From Betaproteobacteria bacterium (lineage in GTDB: Bacteria; Pseudomonadota; Gammaproteobacteria; Burkholderiales; Burkholderiaceae_C), in NCBI GenBank assembly GCA_016868355.1, contig VGHB01000001.1:124001-188000 (forward strand): a DNA stretch of 64,000 nucleotides, read 5' to 3'. Below the pieces are notes generated by a model that was not told the origin of the DNA, searched no databases, and saw nothing but the letters and a program-made list of their open reading frames with translations. Position numbers and translations under genes: made by a program. Below, piece after piece: positions 19,161-29,760 of the stretch (position 1 is its first letter; each line of letters opens with the position of its first letter).

Positions 19161-20197
19161 AGTCGGGGGATCTTCTTTTCAAGTTGGCGCAAGCGGTCTC
19201 GCAGCTGGTGTAACTGCTTCAACGTTGCGGCATTCTTCTCCCAGGCGGCATTCTCATCGAAGGGGAACACTCCGCTGTAGTGACCGGCCTGTTTAATCGA
19301 TCGAGTGACAACCGTTGCGGCGGAAATGTGCACGTCATCAACCAAGCTGAGATGACCGAGGATGATCGCGCCGCCCCCCACCGTGCAGCGTTGGCCAATC
19401 GTAGCGCTACCCGCCACGCCCACGCAGCCCGCCAAGGCTGAACCGCGCCCGATGTGGACGTTATGGCCGATCTGGATCAAGTTATCGAGCTTTACGCCGT
19501 CCTCAATGACCGTATCTTCCAAGGCGCCGCGGTCAATACAGGTGTTGGCACCGACCTCCACGTCGCAGCCGATGCGCACGGCACCCAACTGCTCAATCTT
19601 CACCCACTGCCCGGCATGGGGAGCAAAGCCAAAGCCGTCGGCGCCGATCACCACGCCGGGATGAAGTACCACTCGCTCGCCAATACGACAACCCCACATC
19701 AGCGAAACCGAGCCCCATAAACGGCTCTGCTCGCCCACAACCGCTTCCGGGCCGATCACACAATGTGGGCCCAGCACCGCCCCGGCCTCTACCACAGCAT
19801 GCGCGGCCACATGGCACAGCGGCCCTACCAACGCGCTGGGGTGTATGCGCGCACCGGGCTCAATCACTGCACTGGGGTGCACGCCGTTAGGCGCAGCGGC
19901 GCGGCGTTGCGCAGCCCACCACTGGCTCAAGCGCGCATAAGCCAAGTAGGGGTCGTCCACCACAACCAGGCTGGCCTGAGCGCACTCAAAAGCCAACAGG
20001 GGCAGCACCCGCTCAGCCAGGATCACGCAGCCGGCCCGCGTGGTGGTCAACTGCGAGCGGTAACGTGGGTTTGAGAGAAAGGAAACTTGATCCGGGCCTG
20101 CGGCCTGCAGGGTGGCCAAGCCGGCCAGTGCCCGCAGCGGATCGCCCTGCACTCGGCCATTGACCAAGGTGGCAATGGCCTGCGGCGTGATTAACAT
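19157..20197 (-). CDS. lpxD: UDP-3-O-acylglucosamine N-acyltransferase LpxD
   Basis: LpxD adds the second hydroxyacyl chain to the lipid A precursor. The protein is about 346 residues from ATG 20197. An N-terminal uridine-binding domain ([20 protein letters not shown]) is followed by hexapeptide repeats forming a beta-helix ([20 protein letters not shown] and on). The active-site region reads [18 protein letters not shown], and a short C-terminal helix follows. An ATG 24 bases upstream in the same frame would give 354 residues; neither start has a strong ribosome site. Confidence 0.95.
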   Translation of the reverse strand: MLITPQAIATLVNGRVQGDPLRALAGLATLQAAGPDQVSFLSNPRYRSQLTTTRAGCVILAERVLPLLAFECAQASLVVVDDPYLAYARLSQWWAAQRRAAAPNGVHPSAVIEPGARIHPSALVGPLCHVAAHAVVEAGAVLGPHCVIGPEAVVGEQSRLWGSVSLMWGCRIGERVVLHPGVVIGADGFGFAPHAGQWVKIEQLGAVRIGCDVEVGANTCIDRGALEDTVIEDGVKLDNLIQIGHNVHIGRGSALAGCVGVAGSATIGQRCTVGGGAIILGHLSLVDDVHISAATVVTRSIKQAGHYSGVFPFDENAAWEKNAATLKQLHQLRDRLRQLEKKIPRL

Positions 20198-20235
20198 CGC
20201 TTTGCTAGGGGGCACAAACACGGCGCCCCTGGCTG

Positions 20236-20751
20236 TTACTTGGCGTTGTTCATCGCGTCCATCACCTTCTTGGTGATGTCCACGCGCGGGCCAGCAAAAC
20301 CCACATCAATGAGGATCAGGTCGAACTTTTCACTGTCCATGATCTGTCGAATCACCCGACCGGTTCGCTCCTGGATAGCGGCAATCTCTTCATTACGACG
20401 CTGATTCAGATCTTCCTGGAACTCGCGGCGCTTGCGCTGCAGATCGCGGTCTTGTTCACCCAACTCGCGCTGGCGGCGGTTACGCTCTGCTTCCGACAGC
20501 GTGGGCGCGTCCTTCTCGAACCTGTCGGACGCAGCCTTCAGTCGGTTGGCCAGGTCGTTGAGGTCTTTTTCGCGCTTGCCAAACTCGGTCTCAATCTTGG
20601 TACTGGCGCTGCGCGCGGCGGTGGACTCGCGAAGCACGCGTTCGCTGTTGACATAGCCGATCTTCAGTTCCTGCGCCTGAACCAGAAGCGGCAAAGCAGC
20701 CAAGGCAGCCGCACCCAAGAACCGTTTGAGAGCAATCGTCTTCATCATCAT
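20236..20751 (-). CDS. skp: Periplasmic chaperone Skp/OmpH
   Basis: Skp holds unfolded outer-membrane proteins in the periplasm and passes them to the BAM complex. The 171-residue precursor has a signal peptide with a lysine-arginine start and a hydrophobic core ending LPLLVQAQ, so cleavage is likely near residue 26. The mature part starts [16 protein letters not shown] and is mostly long charged coiled-coil, matching the tentacles of the trimer. Three successive ATG codons open the frame. It sits 2 bp after bamA, its functional partner. Confidence 0.94.
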   Translation of the reverse strand: MMMKTIALKRFLGAAALAALPLLVQAQELKIGYVNSERVLRESTAARSASTKIETEFGKREKDLNDLANRLKAASDRFEKDAPTLSEAERNRRQRELGEQDRDLQRKRREFQEDLNQRRNEEIAAIQERTGRVIRQIMDSEKFDLILIDVGFAGPRVDITKKVMDAMNNAK

Positions 20752-20753
20752 GG

Positions 20754-23063
20754 TCAGAACGCCGTGCCGATTTGAAATTGAAACCGTTGGATTCTATCTT
20801 GTGGACGAAACTTGATCGGTACGCCCCAACTCAGCTTGAGCGGGCCCATCGGCGAGATCCAGCTCAGTCCAATGCCCCCGGCCACGCGCAAGGAATTGAA
20901 GTCCACCCGCTCAGTCTCGGCCCACACATTGCCCGCGTCGGTAAATCCGAACAGCCGCAGGCTCTTGTCGTTACCAGTTCCGGGCACCGGCACGTACAGC
21001 TCACTGTTCAGGTTGAACCGACGAGACCCTCCGATGTAGGCTCCCGTCACGTCCACCGGCCCCAGCGAACCCTGCTGGAACACCCGTACCGAACCCAGAC
21101 CCCCGCCGTAGAAGTTCTTGAAGATCGGATAGGGCTTGCTGCCCAGGCCCGCACCCCAGCCTAGCTCGGCATTGATGCCCAGAGTCAAGCGGCGATTCCT
21201 GAACGGGAAGTACTCCTGGTATTGCAAATTGGTGCGGGTGTACTGTGCGTCACCCAGGGCTGACAGCTCCAGGTTGATCCGCTGAAGCCGGCCCCGCGTC
21301 GGCGTCATGACATTATCGCGCTGGTCACGCGCCCAGCCCACCGTCAAGGGGAAGGACGTACTGTTGCTGCCGAAGTTTTCACGGTACAGAAAGTACAGGT
21401 TGGGCAATGCAGCCGATCCCTTGATACGGGTTTGCTCGGCACCGATGCCCATGAAGACCGTATCGACTTCAGAGAATGGAACACCGAAACGGATGGCTGC
21501 ACCCGGGGTCATCAACTCGTAGGTCTCACCTTGGGTGTTGTACGGGCGAGAGGTACGGTAGAAGACGTCCAGGGCACGGGATACCCCGTCCTTGGTGAAA
21601 TACGGATCAGCCGTCGAGACCACCAGGTTACGGTTGAAGCGGCTGCTATTGACCTGCAGGCCCAGGTAGTGGCCTGTTCCCAGGAAGTTTTCCTTTTGCA
21701 AGGACCCCGACACCGTCAATCGCTCCAGACTCGAGTAACCGGCGCCGATCTGGAAGTTACCGGTGGCCTTTTCGGTGACGCTGGTGTTGAGGTCCACTTG
21801 GTCCGCCGTGCCCGGGACCTCCTGGGTCTCGATGTTAACGTCCTTGAAGTACGCCATGCGCTCCAGGCGTTCTTTGGAGAGCTTGATCTTGCGGCCGTCG
21901 TACCAGCTGGATTCGAATTGCCGGAACTCGCGCCGGATCACCTCATCTCGGGTGGTGGTGTTACCGGCGATGTTGATTCGCCGCACATAAGCCCTTCGAC
22001 CCGGATCAGCCACTAGGTTGAGCTCCACCCGACCAGTCTCACGGTTCATGTCTTGGCGGGCGTCCACGCGCGCAAACGCGTATCCATACACCCCAAATCG
22101 CTCGGTGATGCGGCGCTGCGTCTCGGCCACATCCTCGCTGCGATATGGCGCGCCGGGCTTCACGGCGATCAGTGCGCGGAATTCATCGTCGCGGCCGAGC
22201 AGCTCCCCGGCAAGCTTTACAGCGGTCACTGTGTAAGGCTGGCCTTCTCTAATACTCACCACAACGGAGATCGACTGCTTGTCCGGCGACATGGTCACCT
22301 GGGTGGACTCCACCGCAAATTCAAGGTAGCCGCGGTTGGTGTAGTGCGCCCGCAGCGATTCCAGATCGGCGTTGAGCTTGGAGCGCGCGTAACGGTCACG
22401 CTTGCTGTACCAAGTGAACCAACCGCTGGTGGTTTGTTCGAACAGCTCGAGCAGATCCTTTTCCTTGAAGGCCTTGGCTCCAAGGATACGCATGTCGCGG
22501 ATCTTGGCCGGCTCACCTTCGGTAGTGGTGAACGTCACCGACACCCGGTTGCGCTCCTGTGGCGTCACCGTTGTCACCACTTCGGCGCCATAAAGGCTGC
22601 GAGTAAGGTATTGCCGCTTGATTTCCTGCTCAGCCCGGTCGACCAACGCGCGGTCAAAAGGCTGTCCCTCGGAAATGCCAGCATCCTTCAGCGCCTTGAC
22701 CAGGGTGTCCTTGTCGAACTCTTTGATGCCAGCGAAATTCACGCTGCCGATGATGGGGCGTTCCTCTACCACCACCACCAGCACCTGGTCTTCCACCTGA
22801 AGCCGTACATCCTTGAACAGGCCCGTAGCGAAGAGAGCGCGCACCGCAGCCGCACCCTTTTCCTCGTTGTACAAGTCGCCCACTCGGAAAGGCAAGGCAG
22901 CAAACACCGTCCCAGGGTCCGAACGCTGCAGGCCCTCGACCCGGATATCCTTGATCGAGAAAGGATCGATCGCCCAAGCCATCGTTGGCAGAGATGACAG
23001 GGCCGCTGCGGCCACGCAGGCGATCAAGGGGCTCAGGCGGTGCACCGAATCAGATAGGGGCAT
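20754..23063 (-). CDS. bamA: Outer membrane protein assembly factor BamA
   Basis: BamA is the central subunit of the machine that folds beta-barrels into the outer membrane. The 769-residue precursor has a signal peptide ending near MAWAI. Five POTRA domains follow (FSIKDIRVEGLQRSDPGTVF and four later repeats), then a 16-strand barrel. The barrel contains the conserved VGWARDQRDN region and ends with the beta-signal FQFQIGTAF and a terminal phenylalanine. It lies 9 bp after rseP and just before skp, the usual order. Confidence 0.97.
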   Translation of the reverse strand: MPLSDSVHRLSPLIACVAAAALSSLPTMAWAIDPFSIKDIRVEGLQRSDPGTVFAALPFRVGDLYNEEKGAAAVRALFATGLFKDVRLQVEDQVLVVVVEERPIIGSVNFAGIKEFDKDTLVKALKDAGISEGQPFDRALVDRAEQEIKRQYLTRSLYGAEVVTTVTPQERNRVSVTFTTTEGEPAKIRDMRILGAKAFKEKDLLELFEQTTSGWFTWYSKRDRYARSKLNADLESLRAHYTNRGYLEFAVESTQVTMSPDKQSISVVVSIREGQPYTVTAVKLAGELLGRDDEFRALIAVKPGAPYRSEDVAETQRRITERFGVYGYAFARVDARQDMNRETGRVELNLVADPGRRAYVRRINIAGNTTTRDEVIRREFRQFESSWYDGRKIKLSKERLERMAYFKDVNIETQEVPGTADQVDLNTSVTEKATGNFQIGAGYSSLERLTVSGSLQKENFLGTGHYLGLQVNSSRFNRNLVVSTADPYFTKDGVSRALDVFYRTSRPYNTQGETYELMTPGAAIRFGVPFSEVDTVFMGIGAEQTRIKGSAALPNLYFLYRENFGSNSTSFPLTVGWARDQRDNVMTPTRGRLQRINLELSALGDAQYTRTNLQYQEYFPFRNRRLTLGINAELGWGAGLGSKPYPIFKNFYGGGLGSVRVFQQGSLGPVDVTGAYIGGSRRFNLNSELYVPVPGTGNDKSLRLFGFTDAGNVWAETERVDFNSLRVAGGIGLSWISPMGPLKLSWGVPIKFRPQDRIQRFQFQIGTAF

Positions 23064-23072
23064 GGAAGTCAG

Positions 23073-24461
23073 TCAGTTCAGGCCCATCAGGCGCAAGACA
23101 TCGTTGGTTAGCGCCAAAGCCATCAGCAGCAGCAGGAGCACCATGCCAATGCGCTGAAGGCGCTCAAGCCAGAATTCCGATGGCGGGCGACCGGTAAACG
23201 CCTCGAAAAGATGATACATGAGGTGCCCGCCATCGAGCATCGGCAACGGCACCAGGTTCAGTACAAAAAGGCTGACACTGACCAGAGCTAGGAAGCCCAG
23301 ATACTGGCTGGCCCCACGTTGCACCGACTGACCCGCAGCGTCGGCGATGGTCAGCGGGCCGGAGAGTTGTCGTAACGATGCCTCGCCGATGATCATTCGC
23401 CCGATCATTCGCACCGTCAGCCAGGACATTTCGAACGAATGCTTTAACCCGTGTGCAAGAGACTCCAGTGGGCCTTTCCGAACCAAGACCCAATCAGGCG
23501 CGCTACCGATAGCCGCTTCGACCCGGGCCATGCGCTGTCCATCTGCCAATGTTCCCACCCGAGGCAGCACCGACAACACCACCTCACGCCCTGCCCGCTC
23601 CAGGCGCCAAACTTGGGGTTCGAGAGCACTGGAATGGGCGCGGATTCGCTCACGCAGTGCGGCTGCATCACGAATCCCCATGCCATCTACCGCCAGCACC
23701 CGGTCGCCGGGTTGCACCCCCGCCTCTTGCGCGGCGCCGCCATCCAAGACCCGCTGAATCACTGGATCGGCATACGCACCGCTGAGACCCAAGCGCCGAA
23801 GAAACTGCTCGTCAATCTCCCCCTTGAAGTTCGCCAAATCAACGGTGACGGCGCGGCTAGCCGCGCGGCCCTCAAGCGCCAATTCCAGGATCACAGACTC
23901 GCGGTCGAGGGCGGCACGGGTCAACTGCCATTGGAGGTCGGTAAGCGACTGCACCGCTTGGCACCGGTCCTGCGCACCGCGGCCCAGGGGGCTATGCACG
24001 CCGACGCACAGCGCCAGCACACGGTCACCGCCCTGCACGCCCGCCCGCTCCATCGCACTGCCCGGGGCAGGCGTGGCCAAACGCGCCACGGGCTCATGGG
24101 CCCCCCACCAAGCGGCCCCGGCATACAACAGGACCGCCAAGGCCAAGTTGGCCAAAGGGCCTGCCGCCACAATCAAGGAGCGCTGAAATAGTGGCCTGTG
24201 GTCAAAAGCCATGGACCAACACTCCGGCCGCACCGACTCTTCACGGGAGTCCAGCATCCGGACATAACCGCCCAAGGGTAGTGCGCAAACAACCCACTCA
24301 GTGGACTCGGGTTCAACCTGACGGCGCCACAAGACAGGACCAAACCCAATCGAAAAACGCAGCACCCGCACCCCGCAGGCTCGCGCCATCCGGTAGTGCC
24401 CCCATTCGTGAACAGTAACCAAAACCGCAATGGTCAGCAAGAAGGACAGAACGGTAGTCAT
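23073..24461 (-). CDS. rseP: Site-2 intramembrane protease RseP
   Basis: RseP cuts the anti-sigma factor RseA within the inner membrane after DegS, releasing sigma-E when outer-membrane folding fails. The 462-residue protein has the zinc site HEWGH near residue 18 in the first membrane helix. Two periplasmic PDZ domains come next, the second around VQPGDRVLAVDGMG. The second metal motif LPMLDGGHLMYH is close to the C-terminus, and the last helices follow. Its neighbour bamA makes functional sense, since BAM failure is the signal that triggers this pathway. Confidence 0.96.
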   Translation of the reverse strand: MTTVLSFLLTIAVLVTVHEWGHYRMARACGVRVLRFSIGFGPVLWRRQVEPESTEWVVCALPLGGYVRMLDSREESVRPECWSMAFDHRPLFQRSLIVAAGPLANLALAVLLYAGAAWWGAHEPVARLATPAPGSAMERAGVQGGDRVLALCVGVHSPLGRGAQDRCQAVQSLTDLQWQLTRAALDRESVILELALEGRAASRAVTVDLANFKGEIDEQFLRRLGLSGAYADPVIQRVLDGGAAQEAGVQPGDRVLAVDGMGIRDAAALRERIRAHSSALEPQVWRLERAGREVVLSVLPRVGTLADGQRMARVEAAIGSAPDWVLVRKGPLESLAHGLKHSFEMSWLTVRMIGRMIIGEASLRQLSGPLTIADAAGQSVQRGASQYLGFLALVSVSLFVLNLVPLPMLDGGHLMYHLFEAFTGRPPSEFWLERLQRIGMVLLLLLMALALTNDVLRLMGLN

Positions 24462-24479
24462 CAGACCCGAACCTCGAGA

Positions 24480-25670
24480 TCAAACCACATGCAAATCGGC
24501 CCACTGCCTCACCTGAGCACGTGCTCGCTGATCCAGGTCAAGCAGGTCGTACAAACCTGCGTCTGGGCCCAAACGGGGCTCTATGCGCTCCAATGCTTGA
24601 GCATTGAGTCGGTAGATGTCCATAAAGCCGATACGCCCTGCCAGGAATTGCTCAACGGCCACTTCGTTGGCTGCGTTGAGCACCGCCGTGCTGCCCAAAG
24701 GCCCTGCCAAGGCCTGCCAAGAGAGGAAGAGTCCTGGAAACCGCCGCTCGTCGGCCTGCTCAAAGGTCAGGGCCTTTATGGATGTCCAGTCCAGAGCCAA
24801 CGCGCCGGACTCCATGCGCTCGGGCCAGGCCAGCCCATAGGCGATGGGCACCCGCATATCGGGTGTGCCCAACTGGGCCAACACCGATTGGTCACGGCAC
24901 ACGACCATCGAGTGCACGATGCTCTGGGGATGAATCACCGCCCGAATACGGTGGGGTTCCAAATCAAACAACCAACGCGCCTCGATTACCTCTAAGGCCT
25001 TGTTCATCATCGTAGCCGAGTCGACTGAAATCTTGCGGCCCATCACCCAGGTGGGGTGAGCGCAGGCCTGCTCCGGCGTCACAGCCTCAAGGGAGTCGGG
25101 ATCGCTTTGGCGAAATGGGCCACCAGAGGCCGTCAGGATGATGTGGTCCACCCGCTGCGACCATGTCTGCCGGTCCTGCGGCAAACACTGGAAGATGGCC
25201 GAGTGTTCGCTGTCGATAGGGATCAGGGTTGCGCCGCCTTCTCGCACGGCCTGCATGAAGACGGCGCCACCGACAACCAGAGCCTCTTTATTGGCCAATA
25301 ACAGCCGTTTGCCGTTACGCGCGGCTTCCAGACACGATGGCAAGCCCGCAGCGCCCACCACAGCGGCCATCACCGCGTCGACATCGGCGTGCCCAGCGAC
25401 GTCGCAGAGTGCTTGCGGCCCGGCTAGCACCTCGGTCGGACAGCCCGGAGTCTTGAGTTGTCTGGCGACCTCGCCGGCCTTAGCCGGGTCCGTGACCACA
25501 GCCCAGCGGGGCTTCCATTGCAGGCACTGTGTAATCAGTTGGTCCATCCGGCTGTGCGCCGACAGGGCGCACACCTCAATATGGTGGGGATGTCGCGCCG
25601 CCACATCCAAGGTGTTGCACCCAATCGACCCCGTGGAGCCCAATACTGCCAAGCGCAATTTGTTCCTCAC
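24480..25670 (-). CDS. dxr: 1-deoxy-D-xylulose 5-phosphate reductoisomerase
   Basis: Dxr makes 2-C-methyl-D-erythritol 4-phosphate, the committed step of the MEP isoprenoid pathway, using NADPH and a divalent metal. The 396-residue protein starts with the Rossmann motif GSTGSIG at residues 11-17. It has LLANKEALVVGG, IPIDSEHSAIFQCL and ILTASGGPFR, then the catalytic-loop region NKALEVIEARWLF. The start codon is GTG and overlaps the cdsA stop by 4 bases (GTGA). It supplies precursors that uppS, four genes upstream in the same run, uses. Confidence 0.97.
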   Translation of the reverse strand: MRNKLRLAVLGSTGSIGCNTLDVAARHPHHIEVCALSAHSRMDQLITQCLQWKPRWAVVTDPAKAGEVARQLKTPGCPTEVLAGPQALCDVAGHADVDAVMAAVVGAAGLPSCLEAARNGKRLLLANKEALVVGGAVFMQAVREGGATLIPIDSEHSAIFQCLPQDRQTWSQRVDHIILTASGGPFRQSDPDSLEAVTPEQACAHPTWVMGRKISVDSATMMNKALEVIEARWLFDLEPHRIRAVIHPQSIVHSMVVCRDQSVLAQLGTPDMRVPIAYGLAWPERMESGALALDWTSIKALTFEQADERRFPGLFLSWQALAGPLGSTAVLNAANEVAVEQFLAGRIGFMDIYRLNAQALERIEPRLGPDAGLYDLLDLDQRARAQVRQWADLHVV

Positions 25671-26524
25671 CGCACCCCCAAGGCCAGCACCGCCATAGCC
25701 GCAGGCAACACCGGCAGTAACCCATCCACACGGTCGAGTACGCCACCATGGCCAGGCAGCAGACCACTGCTGTCCTTGGCGCCAGCTGCCCGCTTGAGCA
25801 TGGATTCGAACAAGTCACCCACCACACCAAGAGCCACCAGCGCGGTCAGTATGAACAGCAAGCCCTGCAAGCCAAAGTCCTTGAGAGCCCGCGAGAAGAT
25901 ACTCAGCGAATCGACCGAAAGCGAACGCTCCAGGGCCATCCAAATCAGGGCCATCAAGCCCACACCCACGCAGGCACCCGCCACACCCTCCCAAGTCTTG
26001 CCTGGGCTCAAGGAAGGGGCTAGCCTGCGACGGCCCCAACGGTGTCCGGCGAAATACGCAGCAATATCGGAAGCCCATACGATGCTCATCACCGACAGCA
26101 TCCAGTTCACACCCACCTCTCGCGCAACCGTCAGAGCCCACCAGGTGCTCAACATCACCGCCAGCCCGCTGCCCAGGCGCAGCCAAGCCGGCAAGCCTGC
26201 CCACCCGTGGGGGCCTTGAGGCATGAGCACGAGGCAGGCCAGCACCCAACTGACGGTCAGCCAAGCCCACCCAACACCTGGCGAAGCCCAAATGGTCCCC
26301 GCCCCAGCGGACCATAAGCCCATAGCCGCAGCAAACAGGGGCACGACCGTGGCATACGCCATGGCCCAGGGCCCGTCTCGTCCGTTCAAGCGTGCCCATT
26401 CCCAGGCACCAGCCGTAGCCAGGCCCAGGGCAAACAGGCTAAAGGGGATTACCGATTCGGTAAACAGGGTCGGGAGCAAAACCGCCAGCAGCACCAGCGC
26501 CGTGATGACACGCTGGCGCAGCAT
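25667..26524 (-). CDS. cdsA: Phosphatidate cytidylyltransferase CdsA
   Basis: CdsA converts phosphatidic acid and CTP to CDP-diacylglycerol, the branch point for phospholipids. From ATG 26524, which has GGAG just upstream, the product is 285 residues of mostly hydrophobic helices (MLRQRVITALVLLAVLLPTL first). The family signature is in the C-terminal half: WASDIAAYFAGHRWGRRRL and SPGKTWEGVAGA, then DLFESMLKRAAGAKDSS. The gene begins 73 bp after uppS and overlaps dxr. Confidence 0.95.
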   Translation of the reverse strand: MLRQRVITALVLLAVLLPTLFTESVIPFSLFALGLATAGAWEWARLNGRDGPWAMAYATVVPLFAAAMGLWSAGAGTIWASPGVGWAWLTVSWVLACLVLMPQGPHGWAGLPAWLRLGSGLAVMLSTWWALTVAREVGVNWMLSVMSIVWASDIAAYFAGHRWGRRRLAPSLSPGKTWEGVAGACVGVGLMALIWMALERSLSVDSLSIFSRALKDFGLQGLLFILTALVALGVVGDLFESMLKRAAGAKDSSGLLPGHGGVLDRVDGLLPVLPAAMAVLALGVR

Positions 26525-26596
26525 CAGGCTCCGTCCCGTGCGGACGCGCGGCCCAGTGCCGGCAGTGCCCGGCAGCCCACCCGGCACACCGATGGC

Positions 26597-27421
26597 TCAG
26601 CCATGAGCGGACGCAGGGTTGGCACTTGAGCCGCCCACCTGGCGCAGGCCACGCTCGGCGTCTGCGCAGGGCGGATGGTGGTCCGGCAAAGATCCAAAGC
26701 GCCTCTCGCGTGAAGTGTAGAAAGCCAGCGCTTGGTGCACGTCTTCATCATCGAACTCGGGCCACAGCCGTTCGGTGAAATACATTTCGGCATACGCCGC
26801 CTGCCAGAGCAAGAAGTTGCTCAAGCGGCACTCACCGCCGGTTCGGATCAACAGATCGGGGTCGGGCAGGTCGGCCAAGGCCATATACCGCCCCAGGGTT
26901 GACTCGTCCAAAGCCTCCGGCAGAACCCCGGCAGCCATGGCTCGCTTGCAGGCTTGCACCACATCCCAGCGCCCACCGTAGTTGAATGCCACATTCAGCT
27001 CGACGCGGCGATTACCTGCGGTGGCTTGCTCAATCTTGACAAATGCCTGTCGGACCTTGGGCGAAAGCACACTAAGGTCTCCCACCGCGCGAAGCCGTAC
27101 CCCCTGCGCTACCAAGGAGCTCAAATGGGCCTTGATTGCCGTGGGCACGAGCGACATTAGCCCCGACACCTCGGGCTCAGGTCGGTTCCAGTTTTCCGTA
27201 GAAAACGCGTAGACGGTGAGGATCTTCACACCGCGCTGGGTGAAGGCCCTTACCGCACGCACCAGCGCCTCAACCCCTTCCTTGTGACCCAGCAAACGCG
27301 GCAGACCGCGCTGCGTGGCCCACCGCCCATTGCCATCCATCACGATGGCCACATGGCGGGGTCCCGCTGACTCAGGCTTGGGCTTAGGCTTGGGGCTATC
27401 AGACTTCACAGGCCATACCAT
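26597..27421 (-). CDS. uppS: Isoprenyl transferase (undecaprenyl diphosphate synthase) UppS
   Basis: UppS condenses isopentenyl units in cis onto farnesyl diphosphate to make the C55 carrier for peptidoglycan and LPS. The 274-residue protein has a lysine-proline N-terminal stretch and then HVAIVMDGNGRWATQRGLPR with the catalytic Asp29. TVYAFSTENWNRP, VAFNYGGRWDVVQACK and the C-terminal LLIRTGGECRLSNFLLWQ plus YAEMYFTERLWPEF complete the signature. ATG 27421 lies 13 bp after the frr stop. Confidence 0.96.
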   Translation of the reverse strand: MVWPVKSDSPKPKPKPESAGPRHVAIVMDGNGRWATQRGLPRLLGHKEGVEALVRAVRAFTQRGVKILTVYAFSTENWNRPEPEVSGLMSLVPTAIKAHLSSLVAQGVRLRAVGDLSVLSPKVRQAFVKIEQATAGNRRVELNVAFNYGGRWDVVQACKRAMAAGVLPEALDESTLGRYMALADLPDPDLLIRTGGECRLSNFLLWQAAYAEMYFTERLWPEFDDEDVHQALAFYTSRERRFGSLPDHHPPCADAERGLRQVGGSSANPASAHG

Positions 27422-27434
27422 TGAACGACGGCGG

Positions 27435-27995
27435 TCAAACCGCCATGATCTCCGCTTCCTTGCCCTGAACCAAACGGTCAACTTCAGCAATAGTACGGTC
27501 GGTTAACTTCTGCACTTCTTCCTGCGCACGACGCTCCTCGTCCTCACTGGCCAGTTTGTCTTTGACGAGCTTTTTGACCTGGTCGTTGGCGTCTCGGCGC
27601 AAGTTGCGTACAGCCACCTTACAGTCTTCCCCGGTTGAGCGCACCACCTTAGTCAACTCGCGCCGCCGCTCCTCGCTTAAGGCCGGCATGGGCACCCTCA
27701 GAAGATCACCTTGGGCGCTGGCGTTGAGACCCAGATCGCTATCGCGGATGGCCTTCTCGATCTTGGGGCCCATCCCCTTTTCCCAGGGCTGCACGCTAAT
27801 GGTGCGGGCGTCAAGCAGGCTCACATTGGCCACTTGGCTGATGGGCACCATAGATCCATAGTAATCGACCTGCACTTGGTCCAGGATGCCGGGGTGGGCG
27901 CGGCCGGTGCGTATCTTCTGGAGTTCGCCCTTGAAGGCCCCAACGGACTTGACCATTTTCTGTTCGGCGGTCTTTTTGATGTCGGCGATGGTCAT
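27435..27995 (-). CDS. frr: Ribosome recycling factor
   Basis: RRF works with EF-G to split the ribosome after termination. At 186 residues it has the normal size. It shows the standard signatures: [20 protein letters not shown], then [20 protein letters not shown] and [14 protein letters not shown], then RREL and [10 protein letters not shown] in the helical body. It lies between pyrH and uppS in the conserved rpsB-tsf-pyrH-frr-uppS order. Confidence 0.98.
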   Translation of the reverse strand: MTIADIKKTAEQKMVKSVGAFKGELQKIRTGRAHPGILDQVQVDYYGSMVPISQVANVSLLDARTISVQPWEKGMGPKIEKAIRDSDLGLNASAQGDLLRVPMPALSEERRRELTKVVRSTGEDCKVAVRNLRRDANDQVKKLVKDKLASEDEERRAQEEVQKLTDRTIAEVDRLVQGKEAEIMAV

Positions 27996-28019
27996 GGCAA
28001 TTGACGGTTCAAAGGGGGG

Positions 28020-28730
28020 TCAAACATGTACCAGGGTACCTTCGTCCTCACCTTGCACCGCACGGCGCAAGGCACCCGACTTGAAAATACTGAACACCTT
28101 GATAGGCAGCTTCTGGTCGCGACACAGCGCAAAAGCTGTGGCGTCCATCACCGCCAAGTTTCGGGAGATAGCTTCATCGAAGCTGATCCGCACGTAGCGC
28201 TGAGCACTGGGGTCTTTTTGGGGGTCGGCCGAATACACGCCATCCACCTTGGTTGCCTTGAGGACCACCTCGGCGCCAATTTCAGCGCCGCGCAGGGCGG
28301 CAGCCGTGTCAGTGGTGAAGAAGGGGTTACCGGTACCAGCTGCGAAGATCACCACCTTGCCCTCTTCCAAATACTGCAGGGCCTTGGGGCGAACGTAGGG
28401 CTCAACGACTTGTTCGATGCCGATGGCGCTCATCACGCGTGCGGTGAGCCCTTCTTGGCGCATGGCGTCCGACAAAGCCAGGCTGTTCATCACCGTGGCC
28501 AACATGCCCATGTAGTCAGCCGTGGCGCGGTCCATGCCTACCGATCCGCCAGCCACGCCTCGAAAGATGTTGCCCCCGCCTATCACCACCGCCACCTCAC
28601 AGCCCAGTTGGGTCACCTCTGCGACTTCACGGACCATGCGCACGATGGTCGCCCGGTTGATGCCGTAGGCGTCGTCGCCCATGAGGGCTTCGCCGGAGAG
28701 TTTCAGGAGAATGCGTCGGTAAGCAGACAT
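28020..28730 (-). CDS. pyrH: Uridylate kinase
   Basis: PyrH phosphorylates UMP to UDP and is usually activated by GTP and inhibited by UTP. The 236-residue protein begins [21 protein letters not shown]. It has [27 protein letters not shown] and the nucleotide-binding [19 protein letters not shown], then [13 protein letters not shown]. It is 24 bp upstream of frr and 130 bp downstream of tsf, with a GC-rich hairpin in that gap. Confidence 0.98.
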   Translation of the reverse strand: MSAYRRILLKLSGEALMGDDAYGINRATIVRMVREVAEVTQLGCEVAVVIGGGNIFRGVAGGSVGMDRATADYMGMLATVMNSLALSDAMRQEGLTARVMSAIGIEQVVEPYVRPKALQYLEEGKVVIFAAGTGNPFFTTDTAAALRGAEIGAEVVLKATKVDGVYSADPQKDPSAQRYVRISFDEAISRNLAVMDATAFALCRDQKLPIKVFSIFKSGALRRAVQGEDEGTLVHV

Positions 28731-28826
28731 GCGCAGCAGGAATGGCGTTCAACAAACACCCCAGTGTAAGGGGCCAGAGGGGGGTTGCTACGCATTTTGC
28801 AGTCGCGCATGTGTTCCTAGCACCGA

Positions 28827-28844
28827 TGGCCCCGTGTGGGGCCA
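28827..28844 (-). terminator. Strong hairpin between tsf and pyrH, probable partial terminator
   Basis: TGGCCCC pairs with GGGGCCA over a GTGT loop, starting 17 bp after the tsf stop. There is no T-run downstream on the minus strand, so full Rho-independent termination is doubtful; attenuation or mRNA protection is as likely. Confidence 0.45.
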
Positions 28845-28860
28845 CCGCCAGTGCAGCACC

Positions 28861-29760
28861 TTACTGAGCCTTGCTGGCCGCCGCGACCTGGGCTGCCACT
28901 TCAGCAGCGAAGTCGTCCTGCTTCTTCTCAATGCCCTCACCTACCACGTACAGGGTGAAACCCTTGGCGGTCGTGCCGGTGGACTTCAGATGGGCCGCAA
29001 CGGTCTGCTTGCCATCAGCCGCCTTCACAAAGACCTGGTCAAGCAGCGACACCTCTTTGAGAAACTTCTGGACCGACCCTTCCACCATCTTAGCCGCGAT
29101 ATCAGCGGGTTTACCGGACTCGGCTGCCTTCTCGGCTGCGATCTTGCGCTCCTTGTCCACCAACTCCGAAGGCACTTCGATGCTGGACAGGGCCGCGGGC
29201 TTCATGGCGGCAATGTGCATGGCCGTGTCCTTGGCGGCCACATCGTCACCTTCGAATTCGACGATCACGCCGATACGCGTTCCGTGCAGATATGAGGCCA
29301 GCTTGCCACCGCCGGCGTAGCACTTGAAGCGCCGGATGGTCATGTTCTCACCGATCTTGCCGATCAGGCCCTTGCGCACGTCTTCGACTGTGGGCCCGAA
29401 GGACTCCTGCCTCAACGGTAGGCCCGACAGAGCTGCAACGTCGGCTGGGTTGTGGGAAGCTACCAACTCGGCACAAGCCTTGGCAAAAGTGAGGAAGGCT
29501 TCGTTCTTGGAAACGAAATCGGTCTCGCAGTTGATCTCGATCAGGGCGCCGGTGCTGCCCGACACGGCTGCTGAAATCACGCCTTCGGCAGTGATGCGGG
29601 CCGCGGCCTTGCCAGCCTTGTTGCCCAGCTTGACGCGCAGGATTTCCTCGGCGCGGCCCATTTCGCCGTCGGCCTCGGTCAGCGCCTTTTTGCACTCCAT
29701 CATTGGCGCGTCTGTCTTGGCGCGCAGTTCAGCCACCATCCTGGCGGTAATCGCAGGCAT
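28861..29760 (-). CDS. tsf: Elongation factor Ts
   Basis: EF-Ts recycles EF-Tu by nucleotide exchange. The 299-residue protein has the UBA-like N-terminal domain [20 protein letters not shown] followed by the signature [20 protein letters not shown] and [13 protein letters not shown]. The core has [17 protein letters not shown]. It is slightly longer than the E. coli protein. The gene sits 128 bp after rpsB, with a hairpin in between. Confidence 0.97.
   Translation of the reverse strand: MPAITARMVAELRAKTDAPMMECKKALTEADGEMGRAEEILRVKLGNKAGKAAARITAEGVISAAVSGSTGALIEINCETDFVSKNEAFLTFAKACAELVASHNPADVAALSGLPLRQESFGPTVEDVRKGLIGKIGENMTIRRFKCYAGGGKLASYLHGTRIGVIVEFEGDDVAAKDTAMHIAAMKPAALSSIEVPSELVDKERKIAAEKAAESGKPADIAAKMVEGSVQKFLKEVSLLDQVFVKAADGKQTVAAHLKSTGTTAKGFTLYVVGEGIEKKQDDFAAEVAAQVAAASKAQ

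Noticed and set aside
22053-22997. Plus-strand open frame of 314 codons opposite bamA
   Set aside because: It lies fully inside bamA on the other strand, with no family resemblance and no ribosome site.
28026-28769. Plus-strand open frame of 247 codons opposite pyrH
   Set aside because: Antisense shadow of pyrH; no known domain.
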